Part shown: piece by piece, positions 37,901 to 45,416 of the stretch
How the letters are laid out: every line of letters starts with the position of its first letter
Numbering within the stretch: the stretch's first letter is position 1
From: Marthasterias glacialis
Lineage: Eukaryota; Echinodermata; Asteroidea; Forcipulatida; Asteriidae
Direction of reading: 5' to 3'
Assembly: GCA_911728455.2 (NCBI GenBank)
Contig: OU452228.1
Span: 24,352,450 to 24,416,449, forward strand
Length of the DNA: 64,000 nucleotides
Notes under the pieces: model-generated
Seen by the model: only the letters and a program-made list of their open reading frames with translations
Told to the model about the DNA's origin: nothing
The model's database searches: none
Translations under genes and position numbers: made by a program

Positions 37901-39738
37901 TTACGTTCACAAATTCTTAACATCTTGCATAAAAGGCAAGACAGATGACTTCAACATAGTGTTTACAAAAGCCCACTCCAATTTATTTCTGCCTTAAGCA
38001 AACCTGACTTGACAAAAAACACCTCAGTAACACATGATCCAGAAACATTTACTTTATTCACTCAAGAAATAGGTGGATAAAATATGACACGATATGTAAT
38101 TGTTTGTACAATTAACTCTAACCACCCCCCCCCCCGTTACAATATTAACAAAGAAAGATCAAGGATCAGGGATCCATCAGAATCTAACAGCAGCTAAATA
38201 CCACATGCCCTGTGGGTTCTGAGGAAATTGGAACATGTACATACATATATACCAAGCATCAAGGCCAAGCAAAAATTTGACATCTGCTGTTGGGTTTTGA
38301 TGAATTTGGGGGTAACTAGTGTCAACATCTATCCAACTTGTTTGTATGATGTTAATTATCGTAAAAAAAAGAAAAGAAAAAAAAGAAACTGTGGTTAACC
38401 ATTTGAAAGAACTTAAATAATTATGCTTTGGCTTTAACAAAATTTCCCCTCACATGCAAACAATAGCATGTTTGTTCTTACAACAGTTTTCACAACCTTA
38501 AATGAAGTCTAAACTTCAAAATAAAGAATAATTTAAATGGTAAAACATTTTTTTTTGCATGAATTGAAGGATATTTCAGTTTACACAGTAACACTGTCTT
38601 TAGTTTTGGGGTTTTTGCATCATGTCCTTGAAAACTGGAATAAGCATGACGACAAATTTGATGGGATATGATGCTGGCTTAGAAAACAACTGTTTGCATA
38701 ATTCAAATTCAGGTAATACATTTACAAAGATTTGGAGTTTTCCTTGTAGAGAGTAAGAAGATTAGAAATAGATAACCCTCCTACTCTCAGCGACAAATAC
38801 CAGCAAGATAGCCAACCATTCAACACCATGCAGGATGATATACCACATAGACTAAGACTAAGAGTGCACCTACCACTGAAAACCGATGACATTGCACCGA
38901 GTGTTGAAATACTACATGTATGTAGCACTGCATACCTGGGCTGTGACTGTGTGAAAGCTATAACAATAACCCCATTTTCTATCAAAAGGCTAACCACATT
39001 ATAATATTAGTATTTTATACAGTTGGTGAATACATCAAATCATTCATTTTTTTTAGCTGCCAATGTCAAAGATAATGGATGCTTTGAACTGATATTAATT
39101 TAAACAATAACCTTGAAGAATATTTTCACCTTGTTTATGTTTTATCTCCACATGCTCCACAACCCCAACTACCAAATTATTTTTTCCCTTTTTTGAAATG
39201 CAATTTGGAAATGTAACTTTCCCACCAAATTCAAAGTACTATTATTAATTTGTTTGAATATTGACATCGCATTGATTCCAACCTCTTGCAGCATGCATGA
39301 AAGGTTTTTTCCCCAAATTAATAATAAATAAAATTGTTTATCAAACGAAATTCCTACAAGAATTGCAAACTCAAATTTGTTTTCCTTTCTTCAACAGGAT
39401 CAGAGTAGGGCGCCCTCAATTTTCGCCGCCATCTTTAATTTTATTTTTAATGCCCATTTTTTCTCTTCGTTCGCTCGTAACAAAAGCCCCACCTTCAAAA
39501 AAACTAATTTGGCAGGAGATACACAGAAACTAAAAACTATTCAAAGTGAACCTGATGTAGACATTATCTATTAAAATTAAATAACCTTCTGTAGTCTGGT
39601 TTCGATGACTTCAACGATTTGCGGTGCGTATTTCACATTCTCTTCGGCCAACATCGTCAACATATTGATGAGCGGTTTGCTGTTAAACGTAAGGTCGGCT
39701 AACGAGGTCTCGTATTCTTTCTTCACCGTCTCCGCCAT
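12641..39738 (-). CDS. PCF11: PCF11, pre-mRNA cleavage complex II / transcription termination factor (17 exons)
   Basis: Nuclear subunit of cleavage factor II that binds the RNA polymerase II CTD and promotes 3'-end cleavage and termination. Coding exons, 5' to 3': 39738-39586, 34459-34334, 30279-30094, 29266-29042, 28793-28497, 27822-26681, 25048-24730, 24425-22021, 21706-21201, 20812-20703, 20082-19961, 18727-18641, 18066-17930, 16971-16874, 16207-16115, 15644-15609, 13969-12641. All junction phases agree and total 2456 aa; human PCF11 is about 1555 aa. Domains: CTD-interacting domain (1-about 135), Gln-rich coil (about 180-260), DPRL motifs and RS-rich region (330-710), conserved LSIDPSVSIPKEL block (about 795), RDGPxR repeat region (about 1195-1535), zinc finger 1 (Cys1879, Cys1882, His1897, His1901), zinc finger 2 (Cys1973, Cys1976, His2005, Cys2008), and a 442-aa acidic tail with SUMO-consensus motifs. 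The identity is firm; alternative splicing cannot be excluded. Confidence 0.93.
13970..15608 (-). other. PCF11 intron 16
   Basis: Contains the second copy (14604-15078) of the about 500-bp interspersed element seen at 8272-8835, and AT-rich sequence otherwise. No coding sequence supported. Confidence 0.6.
14604..15078. mobile_element. Interspersed element, copy 2 of the 8272 family
   Basis: Same order of segments as 8272-8835, including an almost identical right end ('gaatggaccagtgagaattc' to 'tatgaggtatagtaata'). The 'actatacctca' near 14729 is an inverted match to the right end, suggesting an internal foldback. Confidence 0.75.
15609..16207 (-). CDS. PCF11: PCF11 exons 15 and 16: zinc finger 2, split by a 36-nt microexon
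   Basis: Exon 15 (16207-16115, 31 aa) gives MCSLCHEPFEQFFDED and the conserved W-K-L-R-DAVR stretch. Exon 16 (15644-15609) is only 36 nt, 12 aa: TYHPSCFEDAKD. Together they form the C-x2-C...H-x2-C finger known near the PCF11 C-terminus. Both have good splice sites (ttctcttag acceptor; GTAAGT and GTGAGT donors) and phase 0 at each boundary. Confidence 0.88.
16622..16690. repeat. AT-rich microsatellite-like repeat in PCF11 intron 14
   Basis: Repeats of 'gaatatata(a/t)' in units of about 16-18 bp ('atatatgaatatataaat'). Confidence 0.8.
16874..16971 (-). CDS. PCF11: PCF11 exon 14
   Basis: 98 nt, starts in phase 1, codes ERSSFFEEMTAESKADKDG then VLCVAIDGNLPGDE; links the two zinc fingers. The acceptor (tttctgcag) and donor (GAG/GTAATG) are clear. 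Confidence 0.82.
17088..17410 (+). mobile_element. tRNA-derived SINE in PCF11 intron 13
   Basis: B-box-like GGTTCGAATCC at about 17140, preceded by a tRNA-like 'caagctctggtggacaagtc' segment and followed by 'taagacacttta', 'ttgcttctcatcaccca' and a 3' end 'gcactttgagaggcc'. The same ordered parts occur at 19240-19950 and 59638-59900. Confidence 0.7.
17930..18727 (-). CDS. PCF11: PCF11 exons 12 and 13: zinc finger 1 region
   Basis: Exon 12 (18727-18641) codes RYEGVINRIYTGTQCSSCG, very close to the human PCF11 block. Exon 13 (18066-17930) continues with YRKHLDWHFRQNRREKD and RKWFYEVDQWLDFEEINEMDE. The C-x2-C of exon 12 and H-x3-H of exon 13 form a zinc finger across the intron. Confidence 0.9.
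18212..18451. mobile_element. Full plus partial copy of the 'cacaaagcac' foldback family
   Basis: A complete copy (18212-18360, ggggtcgatttcacaaagca to its inverse tcgacccc) is followed directly by a second, truncated one (18361 to about 18451), which runs into another repeat with 'gcagccatcttgttttt' that is also found near 32590. Confidence 0.8.
19240..19950 (+). mobile_element. SINE interrupted by two foldback elements
   Basis: The SINE head (19240-19320: 'gtggccaagtggtcaag', 'ggattcgagtc') and tail (19646-19950: 'aagcaagacacttagcc', 'gctgtaggtccggtgtgttg', 'gcgctttgagacgc') are separated by a 'gcttaagc' element (19321-19512) and a 'cacaaagcac'-like element (19514-19645). An unbroken SINE of the same family at 59638-59900 shows head and tail contiguous. 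Confidence 0.75.
19961..20812 (-). CDS. PCF11: PCF11 exons 10 and 11
   Basis: Exon 10 (20812-20703) codes TPPQQQGGQLDVSSLLAKLV then ATGILPPARSDSPMTA; the 'LLAKLVATGI' block is conserved in PCF11. Exon 11 (20082-19961) codes GTGTPPPAAPQEGFDAIAAQ, then an acidic stretch and LGLYPEELK. Phases 2-0-2 fit both neighbours. Confidence 0.85.
20368..20702 (-). repeat. Three tandem units of 108-120 bp ending at the exon 10 donor
   Basis: The anchor 'cttaaaa(a)gt(t)agctctgtt' occurs at about 20405, 20513 and 20633, each followed by 'tttaaa...', 'aacgattaaatgtttc' and 'gcaaaa(g/a)ttacca'-like text. On the minus strand the third unit begins directly after the exon 10 splice donor. Confidence 0.8.
21201..21706 (-). 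CDS. PCF11: PCF11 exon 9: Pro/Gln-rich low-complexity segment
   Basis: 506 nt, residues about 1619-1787, rich in Pro, Gln, Gly, Met and Leu with a short polyQ run (LLQQQQQQASV). Acceptor tttgtttag; donor CGTG/GTAAGT. The open frame continues into the intron to 20941, but the donor and the phase of exon 10 place the exon end at 21201. Confidence 0.85.
22021..24425 (-). CDS. PCF11: PCF11 exon 8: large exon with RDGPxR repeats
   Basis: 2405 nt, residues 817-1617. It starts AEKQLHSGELTHREHQELLE, matching the human block that follows IPKEL. A Glu/Lys/Pro-rich part follows with a basic run (GKKKKQKKKKKGKG, a likely nuclear localisation signal) and DPRLRK. Then come tens of degenerate [D/E]GP[F/L/P]R units, including seven consecutive GPLRD units (15-bp tandem repeat at about 22840-22945). 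Human PCF11 has FEGP-type repeats in the corresponding place, so this is the same region with a different unit. The C-terminal part (FHGPQKKPRIRSLIDELPGR) is less repetitive. Confidence 0.9.
24730..25048 (-). CDS. PCF11: PCF11 exon 7: conserved LSIDPSVSIPKEL block
   Basis: 319 nt, residues 711-816, starting in phase 2 after a tttaccag acceptor. Pro/Arg-rich (PPLMPLPRGPPRPLPRPFLH), then RRRLSIDPSVSIPKELSLEK, which aligns with the human LSVDANLQIPKEL segment. Donor CAA/GTAAGT. Confidence 0.88.
25049..26680 (-). other. PCF11 intron 6
   Basis: 1.6 kb, no coding sequence supported. Contains a repeat with 'gaatggtcagacagtaggag' units (25367-25600) shared with 7064-7190; otherwise AT-rich. Confidence 0.6.
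26681..27822 (-). CDS. PCF11: PCF11 exon 6: DPRL motifs and RS-rich region
   Basis: 1142 nt, residues 330-709. Opens GTVPVSRDPRLARDPRLARR with three DPRL motifs, a motif type recurrent in PCF11. Then an Ala/Pro stretch, a Lys/Asp/Glu-rich stretch, and an Arg-Ser region (RSNRSRSRSRSRSPVSRSRS) typical of proteins in nuclear RNA processing. Ends SDTKSSK in phase 2 at GA/GTAAGT. The open frame runs upstream past the acceptor (atttttcag at 27823), which sets the exon start. Confidence 0.9.
27823..28496 (-). other. PCF11 intron 5
   Basis: About 670 bp without coding support. A 'gctttaaaggcccatgaagt' stretch at about 28020 looks like the edge of an interspersed repeat, but I find no clear second copy. 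Confidence 0.4.
28497..29266 (-). CDS. PCF11: PCF11 exons 4 and 5: coiled Gln-rich region and Pro-rich linker
   Basis: Exon 4 (29266-29042, 75 aa) ends in a helical Glu/Gln/Leu segment (RQQLIKKQEQLLQLQQKRLE) like the human 'LLAKQKQLLELQQKKLELEL' stretch. Exon 5 (28793-28497, 99 aa) continues the coil (TLELKQKNEQLLLQQQALQQ) and then becomes Pro/Met-rich. Acceptors and donors are clear and in phase 0. Confidence 0.88.
29267..30093 (-). other. PCF11 intron 3
   Basis: About 830 bp. An imperfect inverted pair ('ggttggggaagggaggggg' at about 29612 and 'ccccttcccattacccctt' at about 29737) may be a decayed foldback element. No coding sequence supported. Confidence 0.45.
30094..30279 (-). CDS. PCF11: PCF11 exon 3: end of CTD-interacting domain
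   Basis: 62 aa: VDEKTRQSLFKLRMTWSSFF, then PPKKLYAMD and LDPAWPV, ending HVNPKFIKK. Near-identical order to human PCF11 (VDENTRKSLFKLRSTW, LYALDVRV, LDPAWP, HVNPKFL). Phase 0 on both sides. Confidence 0.93.
30431..30949. mobile_element. 'cacaaagcac' foldback element split by an about 376-bp insertion
   Basis: Left part 30431-30542 (...gacaactcatctt) and right part about 30918-30949 (aagatggatcttagtacttt...) rejoin to give the consensus of the intact copies. The insert (about 30543-30918) has imperfect inverted ends, 'gagggacatgttgtcttcag' against 'aagggacccattgccttcaa', and TTAA at its right edge. Confidence 0.7.
32754..32925 (+). repeat. Interspersed repeat, copy 2 of the 1764 family
   Basis: Begins 'gagagttgcgacaacctgcg' and matches 1764-1943 through 'gtgcgcacacaggatgcc', 'gctcattaggttgtgctaca' and 'ccctctcaatac'. 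Confidence 0.7.
34334..34459 (-). CDS. PCF11: PCF11 exon 2: core of CTD-interacting domain
   Basis: 42 aa: AKPSEKLPVLYLMDSVIKNM, then KGAYLDAFAPNIVQTFCGVF and EK. LYLMDS(V/I)(V/I)KN is the signature helix of PCF11-type CIDs that contacts the phosphorylated Pol II CTD. The upstream in-frame ATG overlaps the acceptor (ttatgcag) and is not a start. Confidence 0.93.
34460..39585 (-). other. PCF11 intron 1 (5.1 kb)
   Basis: No coding sequence supported on either strand. It contains minus-strand AATAAA motifs (plus-strand TTTATT) at 39440-39445, 38053-38058, 37982-37987, 37594-37599 and 36288-36293. See the finding on premature polyadenylation. A C-run is at about 38127. Confidence 0.6.
39586..39738 (-). 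CDS. PCF11: PCF11 exon 1: start of CTD-interacting domain
   Basis: 51 aa: MAETVKKEYETSLADLTFNS then KPLINMLTMLAEENVKYAPQ. Human PCF11 has YQSSLEDLTFNSKPHINMLT followed by ILAEEN. The ATG (minus strand, 39738-39736) is in context GGCGGAGAC downstream of an in-frame extension (to 39834) lacking conserved residues. Donor AAG/GTTATT is weak but the phase fits exon 2. Confidence 0.9.
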
Positions 39739-40951
39739 GTTGAAACTTGAAAACCGCCGACCACGAAATATCAAGATGTTGGTAGACAAAAATTGTATAG
39801 GATAATCAGACAAAAAGGAACTAAAATGTAACAATATCTGGAAAGTTCGAGGTGCTTTCCGACGGCCACCACTCGCCGCAGCTCCTCAAAATGGCGAATG
39901 CGCACACTCGTGACATAACGTGACGCAGTACGGAGCCTTGTAATTACGTACAAGACATGTGATTGGATAGATTTAGTAAAATATTTTTCTTTTAGTAAAA
40001 CAATCTTACTTGTCTTAAACATCTTAAGAATTTTTTGACATTAAAGTAGATTTTATTATACAATATGTATTTATTCAAGATTAAAATGATCTGTTTAAAT
40101 GTAATATGTGACCAAGCAAACCATTTCTAAGAAATTCCGTTCCAAAATTATGACCAATTACAAGCTCTGTAACATCAATTCCTTTAAACCTCGATAACGG
40201 CCCCCCTTATCTATATCACGTGATGATGAAGTCACTTTCCACACAGCCAGGAGAGATTATTACAACTTCCGGTATTGTTACTCGGGGAGGAAAAGGTTGG
40301 ACTGCAGGACATCAGTCCGTCCGTATTGTCTACTCTTCTTTCATGTCTTTTGTTGGCCGCTGAGAGAGAGAGCTTAAACACACAGGTGAAAGATCTGTGA
40401 CTTTGTAAAATACCCTGTGCCAGATGGTCTTGTTTGTGTAAATCATTGTCCCCAGTGTGGCATGGGCTCCAGTGAAACAGCACAGGAATGATGATTGGTG
40501 GTAGGTCCCTTTTATGCAATTTGTTTTGTGGCTGGCGGCTGCCTTGTGCCTGCCTACGCGTGCCGTCGTGTGGTTTGGTGGCTTATGGTCTGCCAATGTG
40601 ACTTTGTCAGATTTTTATATTTCCTTCAGAATATTTGTGTGGCTTTTTCACATCAGTTTGGGAACAGTGTTGATTTTGTTCACTTCATGATTAGTGATTT
40701 GTAATATTTGTAATTAATCAGTTAATGTGATGTGATGATGCCGATGTTGGTTGATTAAAAAAATAATAATACTAGGAATAACAGTAACACAAATATGTTT
40801 TATATAAAAATAAAAAAATAGTTTTGACATTATTATTTTTTGTAATTACAAGTATTGGTTATTAATATTATTGGCTTATTTAAAAAAAAAATACTCTGTG
40901 TTTAGATTTGTATTGCTTCTTTAATATACCAAGAGTAGGGCCAACGAGTTC

Positions 40952-41170
40952 CTATTAAAAATTAGAATTTGCTATCTGCGCGATAGGTCTATGATCGCGT
41001 TGTGCGTTCGGTTGATCAGGTCGCATGTTGCGTGATATCTTGGACTCTACTTGCTTAAAATTTAAAAAAAATCGTCCAGAGTTGTGAATTATAAAGGAAA
41101 GTTGTTCGACTGGTAGCAGCAGCGGGAGCGATAGAAAAAGCGTCATGATCGACCGATCATGCAATTATTG
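40952..41170. repeat. Interspersed repeat with 'gaccgatc' motifs, copy 1
   Basis: Shared with 49232-49425 in the same order: 'ttg(g/t)tcgat/gatc', 'ccrgagttgtgaattrtaaa', 'ggaaarytgtt(c/t)gactggt', 'catgaycracc', 'atcatgcaa'. Confidence 0.65.
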
Positions 41171-41640
41171 ACCGATCGAGCAAATAAACACTAATACTAA
41201 CAACAGATATATTGCTGGTACCGGCTAAGTTTTAAAATGCTGATAGGCTGGTAGATCATTATAGTGCCGTTTTTGACACATACATGAATAGCTGACATTA
41301 TGTAAACTGAATTACTTACAGGGTGTTCGACCATTGCTGTGTAGCCCAGTGGGATCGCTCTCCCTTATCAACTGACATGCTCCGCGTTAGAATCCCCGCT
41401 GATGTCAACTTTTTTTTATCCACTGCCTAAAAATAAGTGTACTATTTACTGGTGAATTAATGGAGAGTAAACTTAGAAAATCAGATATCACTTTAAAAAT
41501 CCTTAATTTAATAAGAAGATATAAACAATGCAAAGATCGAGGCTTGAATATCATTAATTCTGTTAAATGATTAAAGCAGCTGCACATGAACCATGTCTTT
41601 GAACCAAACTCTTTATCTCTCAGGCCTGGAATTTCATATT

Positions 41641-41815
41641 TGATTTGAGAGGGCAATGCCATTTCCATTTTCCAAAGGGCACTTCAAATGAAAACTTTCA
41701 ACCAATAAAAAAACTATGGGAAACTTTTGAAGGGGCGCCAAGGCCAAGACCAGGGCAACAAAAGCCATGGTTCCATGGTTTCCGTGTAAATCCAGGCCTG
41801 CTTTCTTTCTTTGGA
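41641..41815 (+). repeat. Interspersed repeat, inverted relative to 48835-49030
   Basis: 'gagagggcaatgccattt...caaagggcactt...aggggcgccaaggccaagac...agccatggtt' matches the reverse complement of 48835-49030. A fragment with 'gagagggcaatgccatttta' is at about 11487. Confidence 0.6.
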
Positions 41816-41968
41816 ACTTGCAAGTAAAACAAAATGAATAATAATGAGCTAGATAATAAAAAGTAATTTGTCTTCTCTTTTTTCGTTTAGGAGTGACAGA
41901 CTTGCCTGGATCTGAAAGGGTCCGTTATTAAATCCATTTCCATCACAAAGGTCACTGAGGTCATCGTC

Positions 41969-44900
41969 ATGGAGGACTATAAGTACCTTTTTAAGGTAGT
42001 TCTAATCGGGAATGCTGGTGTAGGCAAGACATGTTTGGTTAGACGATTTACACAGGTAATGTCAATTATGTTTTAGTGCATACATTCCCCATTGTTTACA
42101 TCTCTGCTATGGAGACTTCTTCTGATCTTTGCTTTGTCTCTGTACTTAACATCCTCCCATAGACTTTGCACACCAAATTCCTGCAACCACCAGCTATACG
42201 TACCGGCGCTTTACCAACTAAGATATTGACAAAGTAAATTATTGACAATATTAAGTTCAGTCGCCCTTTTCACTGAAATTTATAGGTTTGTACGAGTTCA
42301 TGTATGTTTCTGATAATAAGTAGCTTTATACTGAGGGAATAAAGGTGTGATGAAGAGGTTTTTAACTATTGTTTAAAACCGATGAGGGGCCTGGTGGCCG
42401 ATAATTTCCCGAGCCGAAGGCGAGGGCAATTATCAGCCACCAGGCCCCTCAGTGAAATTTATAGGTTTGTACGAGTTCATGTATGTTTCTGATAATAAGT
42501 AGCTTTATACTAAGGGAATAAAGGTGTGATGAAGAGGTTTTAAACAATAGTTAAAAACCGATTCAGCACACCTTTATTCCCATTCATAAATGCCTTTCTG
42601 TCAAAAACATGCAAAAACCTTCAAAAATTGGGAACAAATCTGACAGTTTCTCAGCTCGACTCTGCGTTAAATTTCTATCCATATTTACGGGCCAATTCTT
42701 TGAACGGAATGTCGATCTTCATGTCTCTGCAGCTGTTAGAGGCACTTGATGCCCTCTCGGCCAATCAGAAACCCAACAGCTGGAAACACGTATACTTCTT
42801 TATTCTGATACAGGGGTTATATTTTTTGTTCGTAAGCTAGCCGGTTTTAAACACTTTTTACCGTGTTTATATCGCCCGTTTAAACATAGCCACGTGATGC
42901 CCTCTCGGCCAATCAGAATGGATAAACTGTCTCAGGTATTTATGAATGTAGGTTAATTTTGATGTGTGTTGTTGTTTTGGTGCAGGGTTTATTCCCACCA
43001 GGTCAGGGTGCTACTATTGGTGTTGATTTCATGATCAAGACGGTAGAGATTGGTGGAGAAAAGGTTAAGGTAAGATACTGGTTGGCAGGGACAAAATCTT
43101 GCTCCCACTTCCCCTCGCCCATACAGTCACCAACCTACCAAACTCTTTGACAACCTCTCATTCACCATGTCCACCACACTTGTCTGCTCTATTCAATTCA
43201 TTGAAAAACCTTTTCCCAAAGTTGGCTTCCACTTGTAATGCATTAGGAGTGGTTTTGTTTTGAAATACATCAATTTTCTTAGGGTACATCTTACATGTAA
43301 ACAGTGTGACATCATCAATTTGTAAAATTGTTCTTCACAGCTGGTGTCATCCAAGTTTATATTCCACACAAAAACTTCCGGAGAATGGTGGAAGCCTCTC
43401 TCTGTCTCATAATCCTCTTTTGGGAACAAAAGGACAAAGGGGTGGAATCGTGGATTACACAATGACACTACACAATAGCCAAAAATCTGCAAAATATTCA
43501 GTGCTATCTGTCCTGTTTGTGTGGGTGAAACGAAGTGTTACACGTCATGTACATGCTCTGGGCATGCTCAGAAGTGGAATGTTCAGGCCACCTTTGTTTC
43601 GGTATTCCCATTTTACACATGAGCGTGTTTCACTGACGCTCGTTTGCTGGCTCGAAAAATATTTTCGTGGACACACGTCAGCTGACGTCAACTGGATAAA
43701 AGCGCCTAATAAATGCCTTTTATTGTTATTTTGTTCCTCATCCGTACCCTTTAGCTTCAGATATGGGACACAGCAGGCCAGGAGAGATTCCGCTCAATCA
43801 CACAGAGTTACTATCACAGCGCAGACGCCCTAGTTCTTGTCTTTGATGTCACTTCTACAGAGAGCTTCAATGCATTACCTAGCTGGCTCAAGGAGGTGGA
43901 GCAGTATGCTAGCCCAAAAGTCATTTCTGTCTTAGTTGGTAAGTAATCATAATACTTAGTCTGATAACAGCTAAAATTATCGGTATTAAAAAGCTAACCA
44001 TGATATACTCGCTACATGGTTTTGTTTGAATTTGATTGAAATGATCCTTTAGGGCAAACCCATTTTGTGCAATGATCAAATCTTGTCAGAGTCCAAACAT
44101 GTTGGTGTTGAGCTACCATAGGCAGGTGGGCTTGGATTGATTTAAAACATTTTCTGGTCAAAGCACTGGTGGAGTTACATACGTACGTGAAGGGTAAAAT
44201 GGAAAGTTCATCTTTCTTTCCTTTTCCTTTTTTTTTTTTTTTTTTTTTGAAGAGTAGTTTCATTCCCACTTTCTAAGTTTCAGTAAATACGCCATACAAC
44301 CAACCTGTAAAAATGTCATCCACGTTTTAGAGAGAAAAAAAGCATTTGTTTTGTGATGGATTTTGCGCTCATTCATATTGGGCTTAAACTGATTGTGGCA
44401 ATCTAAATAAGCAACAGTGATTTTTTGAAGTATGCTGAAGTTCCTCTACTTATACAGTATTTCAGATGGAAATATTTCTCTGAAGGATTGGTACTGAAAT
44501 GAACTTGAGCTTTTCAGATTGAAGCTAATTATTTTTTGTTGCAATATTTACCCCTCCTGTACTTTGTTTTAAATGTAAAATTCCAAACTCGTATAAATAA
44601 GTTTCTCCCTGAAATGACCTCATCCCTGAGAAAATGTTGACTGAATACTCAAACTATTGTAACTGAATTCAGAAATCACAAGTTTACCTTAATTTTTGGT
44701 GGACAAGGTCACAACTGTATGTCCTAATTCACAGACCAGGGCCCAATTTAAGGGCTCTGCTTACTGGAGAATTCTTCAATTACAGGGCAAGCATCGAATT
44801 TCTGCTCTAGCTATGGAAGCGAAGAATGCCTAGAAACGTTAAGTACGCATGCGCAAAAGTAAAAATTGCTTGCTAACCTGTGAAATCAACTGATGTAAGC

Positions 44901-45270
44901 GTAGGATTCCCTGCTTCCGTAGGCGTTGATTTTTGACTAATAGGAAGCAGAGCCATGAATTTAGGCCTTGTACAGTGTACAACAACTGTTTATAGATGTG
45001 CTGATTGTCAAACATTACCTTTCTTTTGCAGGCAACAAGATCGACCTTGCTGCAGATCGTGAGGTCAGCAACGAAGAGGCAGACACTTTTGCCGACACCC
45101 ACGACATGCGGCTCCTTGAAACCTCCGCCAAAGAGTCTGACAACGTTGACAAATTATTTATGGACATTGCTGTTGAACTGACAAACAACGTTCGGAATTC
45201 GGACATCAAGAGTACACTGTTAGAAGATCCAATACGTGACCATAGCAGTGTGTCGTTCTGTTGCCGATAG
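41969..45270 (+). CDS. RAB30: RAB30 small GTPase (four coding exons)
   Basis: Rab GTPase of the Golgi and secretory pathway. Coding exons 41969-42055, 42986-43069, 43755-43938 and 45032-45270, phases 0/0/1, total 197 aa (human RAB30 about 203). P-loop GNAGVGKT (residues 14-21), switch I FPPGQGATIGVDF with the effector Thr, WDTAGQERF, NKID, and ETSAKES are all intact. The 'RRFTQGLFPPGQGATIGVDF' span is identical to vertebrate RAB30 as I recall it, which separates it from RAB1/8/10. It ends SVSFCCR: a double cysteine for geranylgeranylation followed by one residue. The exon carrying the ATG begins at 41891 (acceptor tttcgtttag) with 78 nt of 5' UTR, so at least one upstream non-coding exon exists. 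Confidence 0.95.
42274..42559. repeat. Foldback structure in RAB30 intron: 90-bp direct repeats around a 69-bp palindrome
   Basis: Direct repeats 42274-42363 and 42453-42542 differ at about one base. Between them, 42383-42451 is a palindrome (tgaggggcctggtgg... and its inverse). The 24-bp segment after the first repeat (42357-42380) is the exact reverse complement of that after the second (42536-42559). Confidence 0.85.
42745..42920. repeat. Pair of 'gatgccctctcggccaatca' direct repeats
   Basis: The 20-mer occurs at about 42747 and 42896, on both sides of a 130-bp AT-rich segment in the same RAB30 intron. Confidence 0.7.
43382..43705 (+). repeat. Interspersed repeat in RAB30 intron (second copy at 47750)
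   Basis: Shares with 47750-48045: 'aatggtg(g/t)aagcctctc', 'taatcctctt', 'ggattacac/tatac', 'caatagcca', 'ctctgggca(t/c)gctcag', 'agtggaatgt', and a final 'acgtcaactgg'-like end. The open frame at 43306-43833 crosses it and is not a gene. Confidence 0.7.
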
Positions 45271-45410
45271 TGTCATGATGCTGAGCAATGATGGAAGTGT
45301 TGTCATAGGAGATGTACATCAATGATTACACATCTATAAAAAAACCTGAGTGAGTTATTGCATTTAGCTTACTTAGTTTTAAGATAGTTATGACACCCTT
45401 CATCCAGAGA

Positions 45411-45416
45411 AATAAA
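45411..45416 (+). terminator. Probable RAB30 poly(A) signal
   Basis: AATAAA 140 bases after the stop codon, followed by T-rich sequence at about 45430. Longer 3' UTR forms cannot be excluded. Confidence 0.55.

Larger units (their letters stand above)
39739..41890. promoter_or_regulatory. Divergent promoter region between PCF11 and RAB30
   Basis: 2.15 kb between the two opposite start-codon exons, with GC-richer sequence next to PCF11. Visible motifs are a YY1-like AAAATGGCG (39887-39895) and a palindromic E-box TCACGTGA (40216-40223). A repeat with 'atgatcgaccgatc' lies at about 40952-41170, shared with 49232-49425. The RAB30 5' UTR exon(s) must start here or to the right, since the ATG exon has an upstream acceptor at 41890. 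Start sites are not determined. Confidence 0.5.

Noticed and set aside
43306-43833. 175-codon open frame in the RAB30 intron
   Set aside because: Runs through an interspersed repeat and overlaps RAB30 exon 4 in another frame; no motif.
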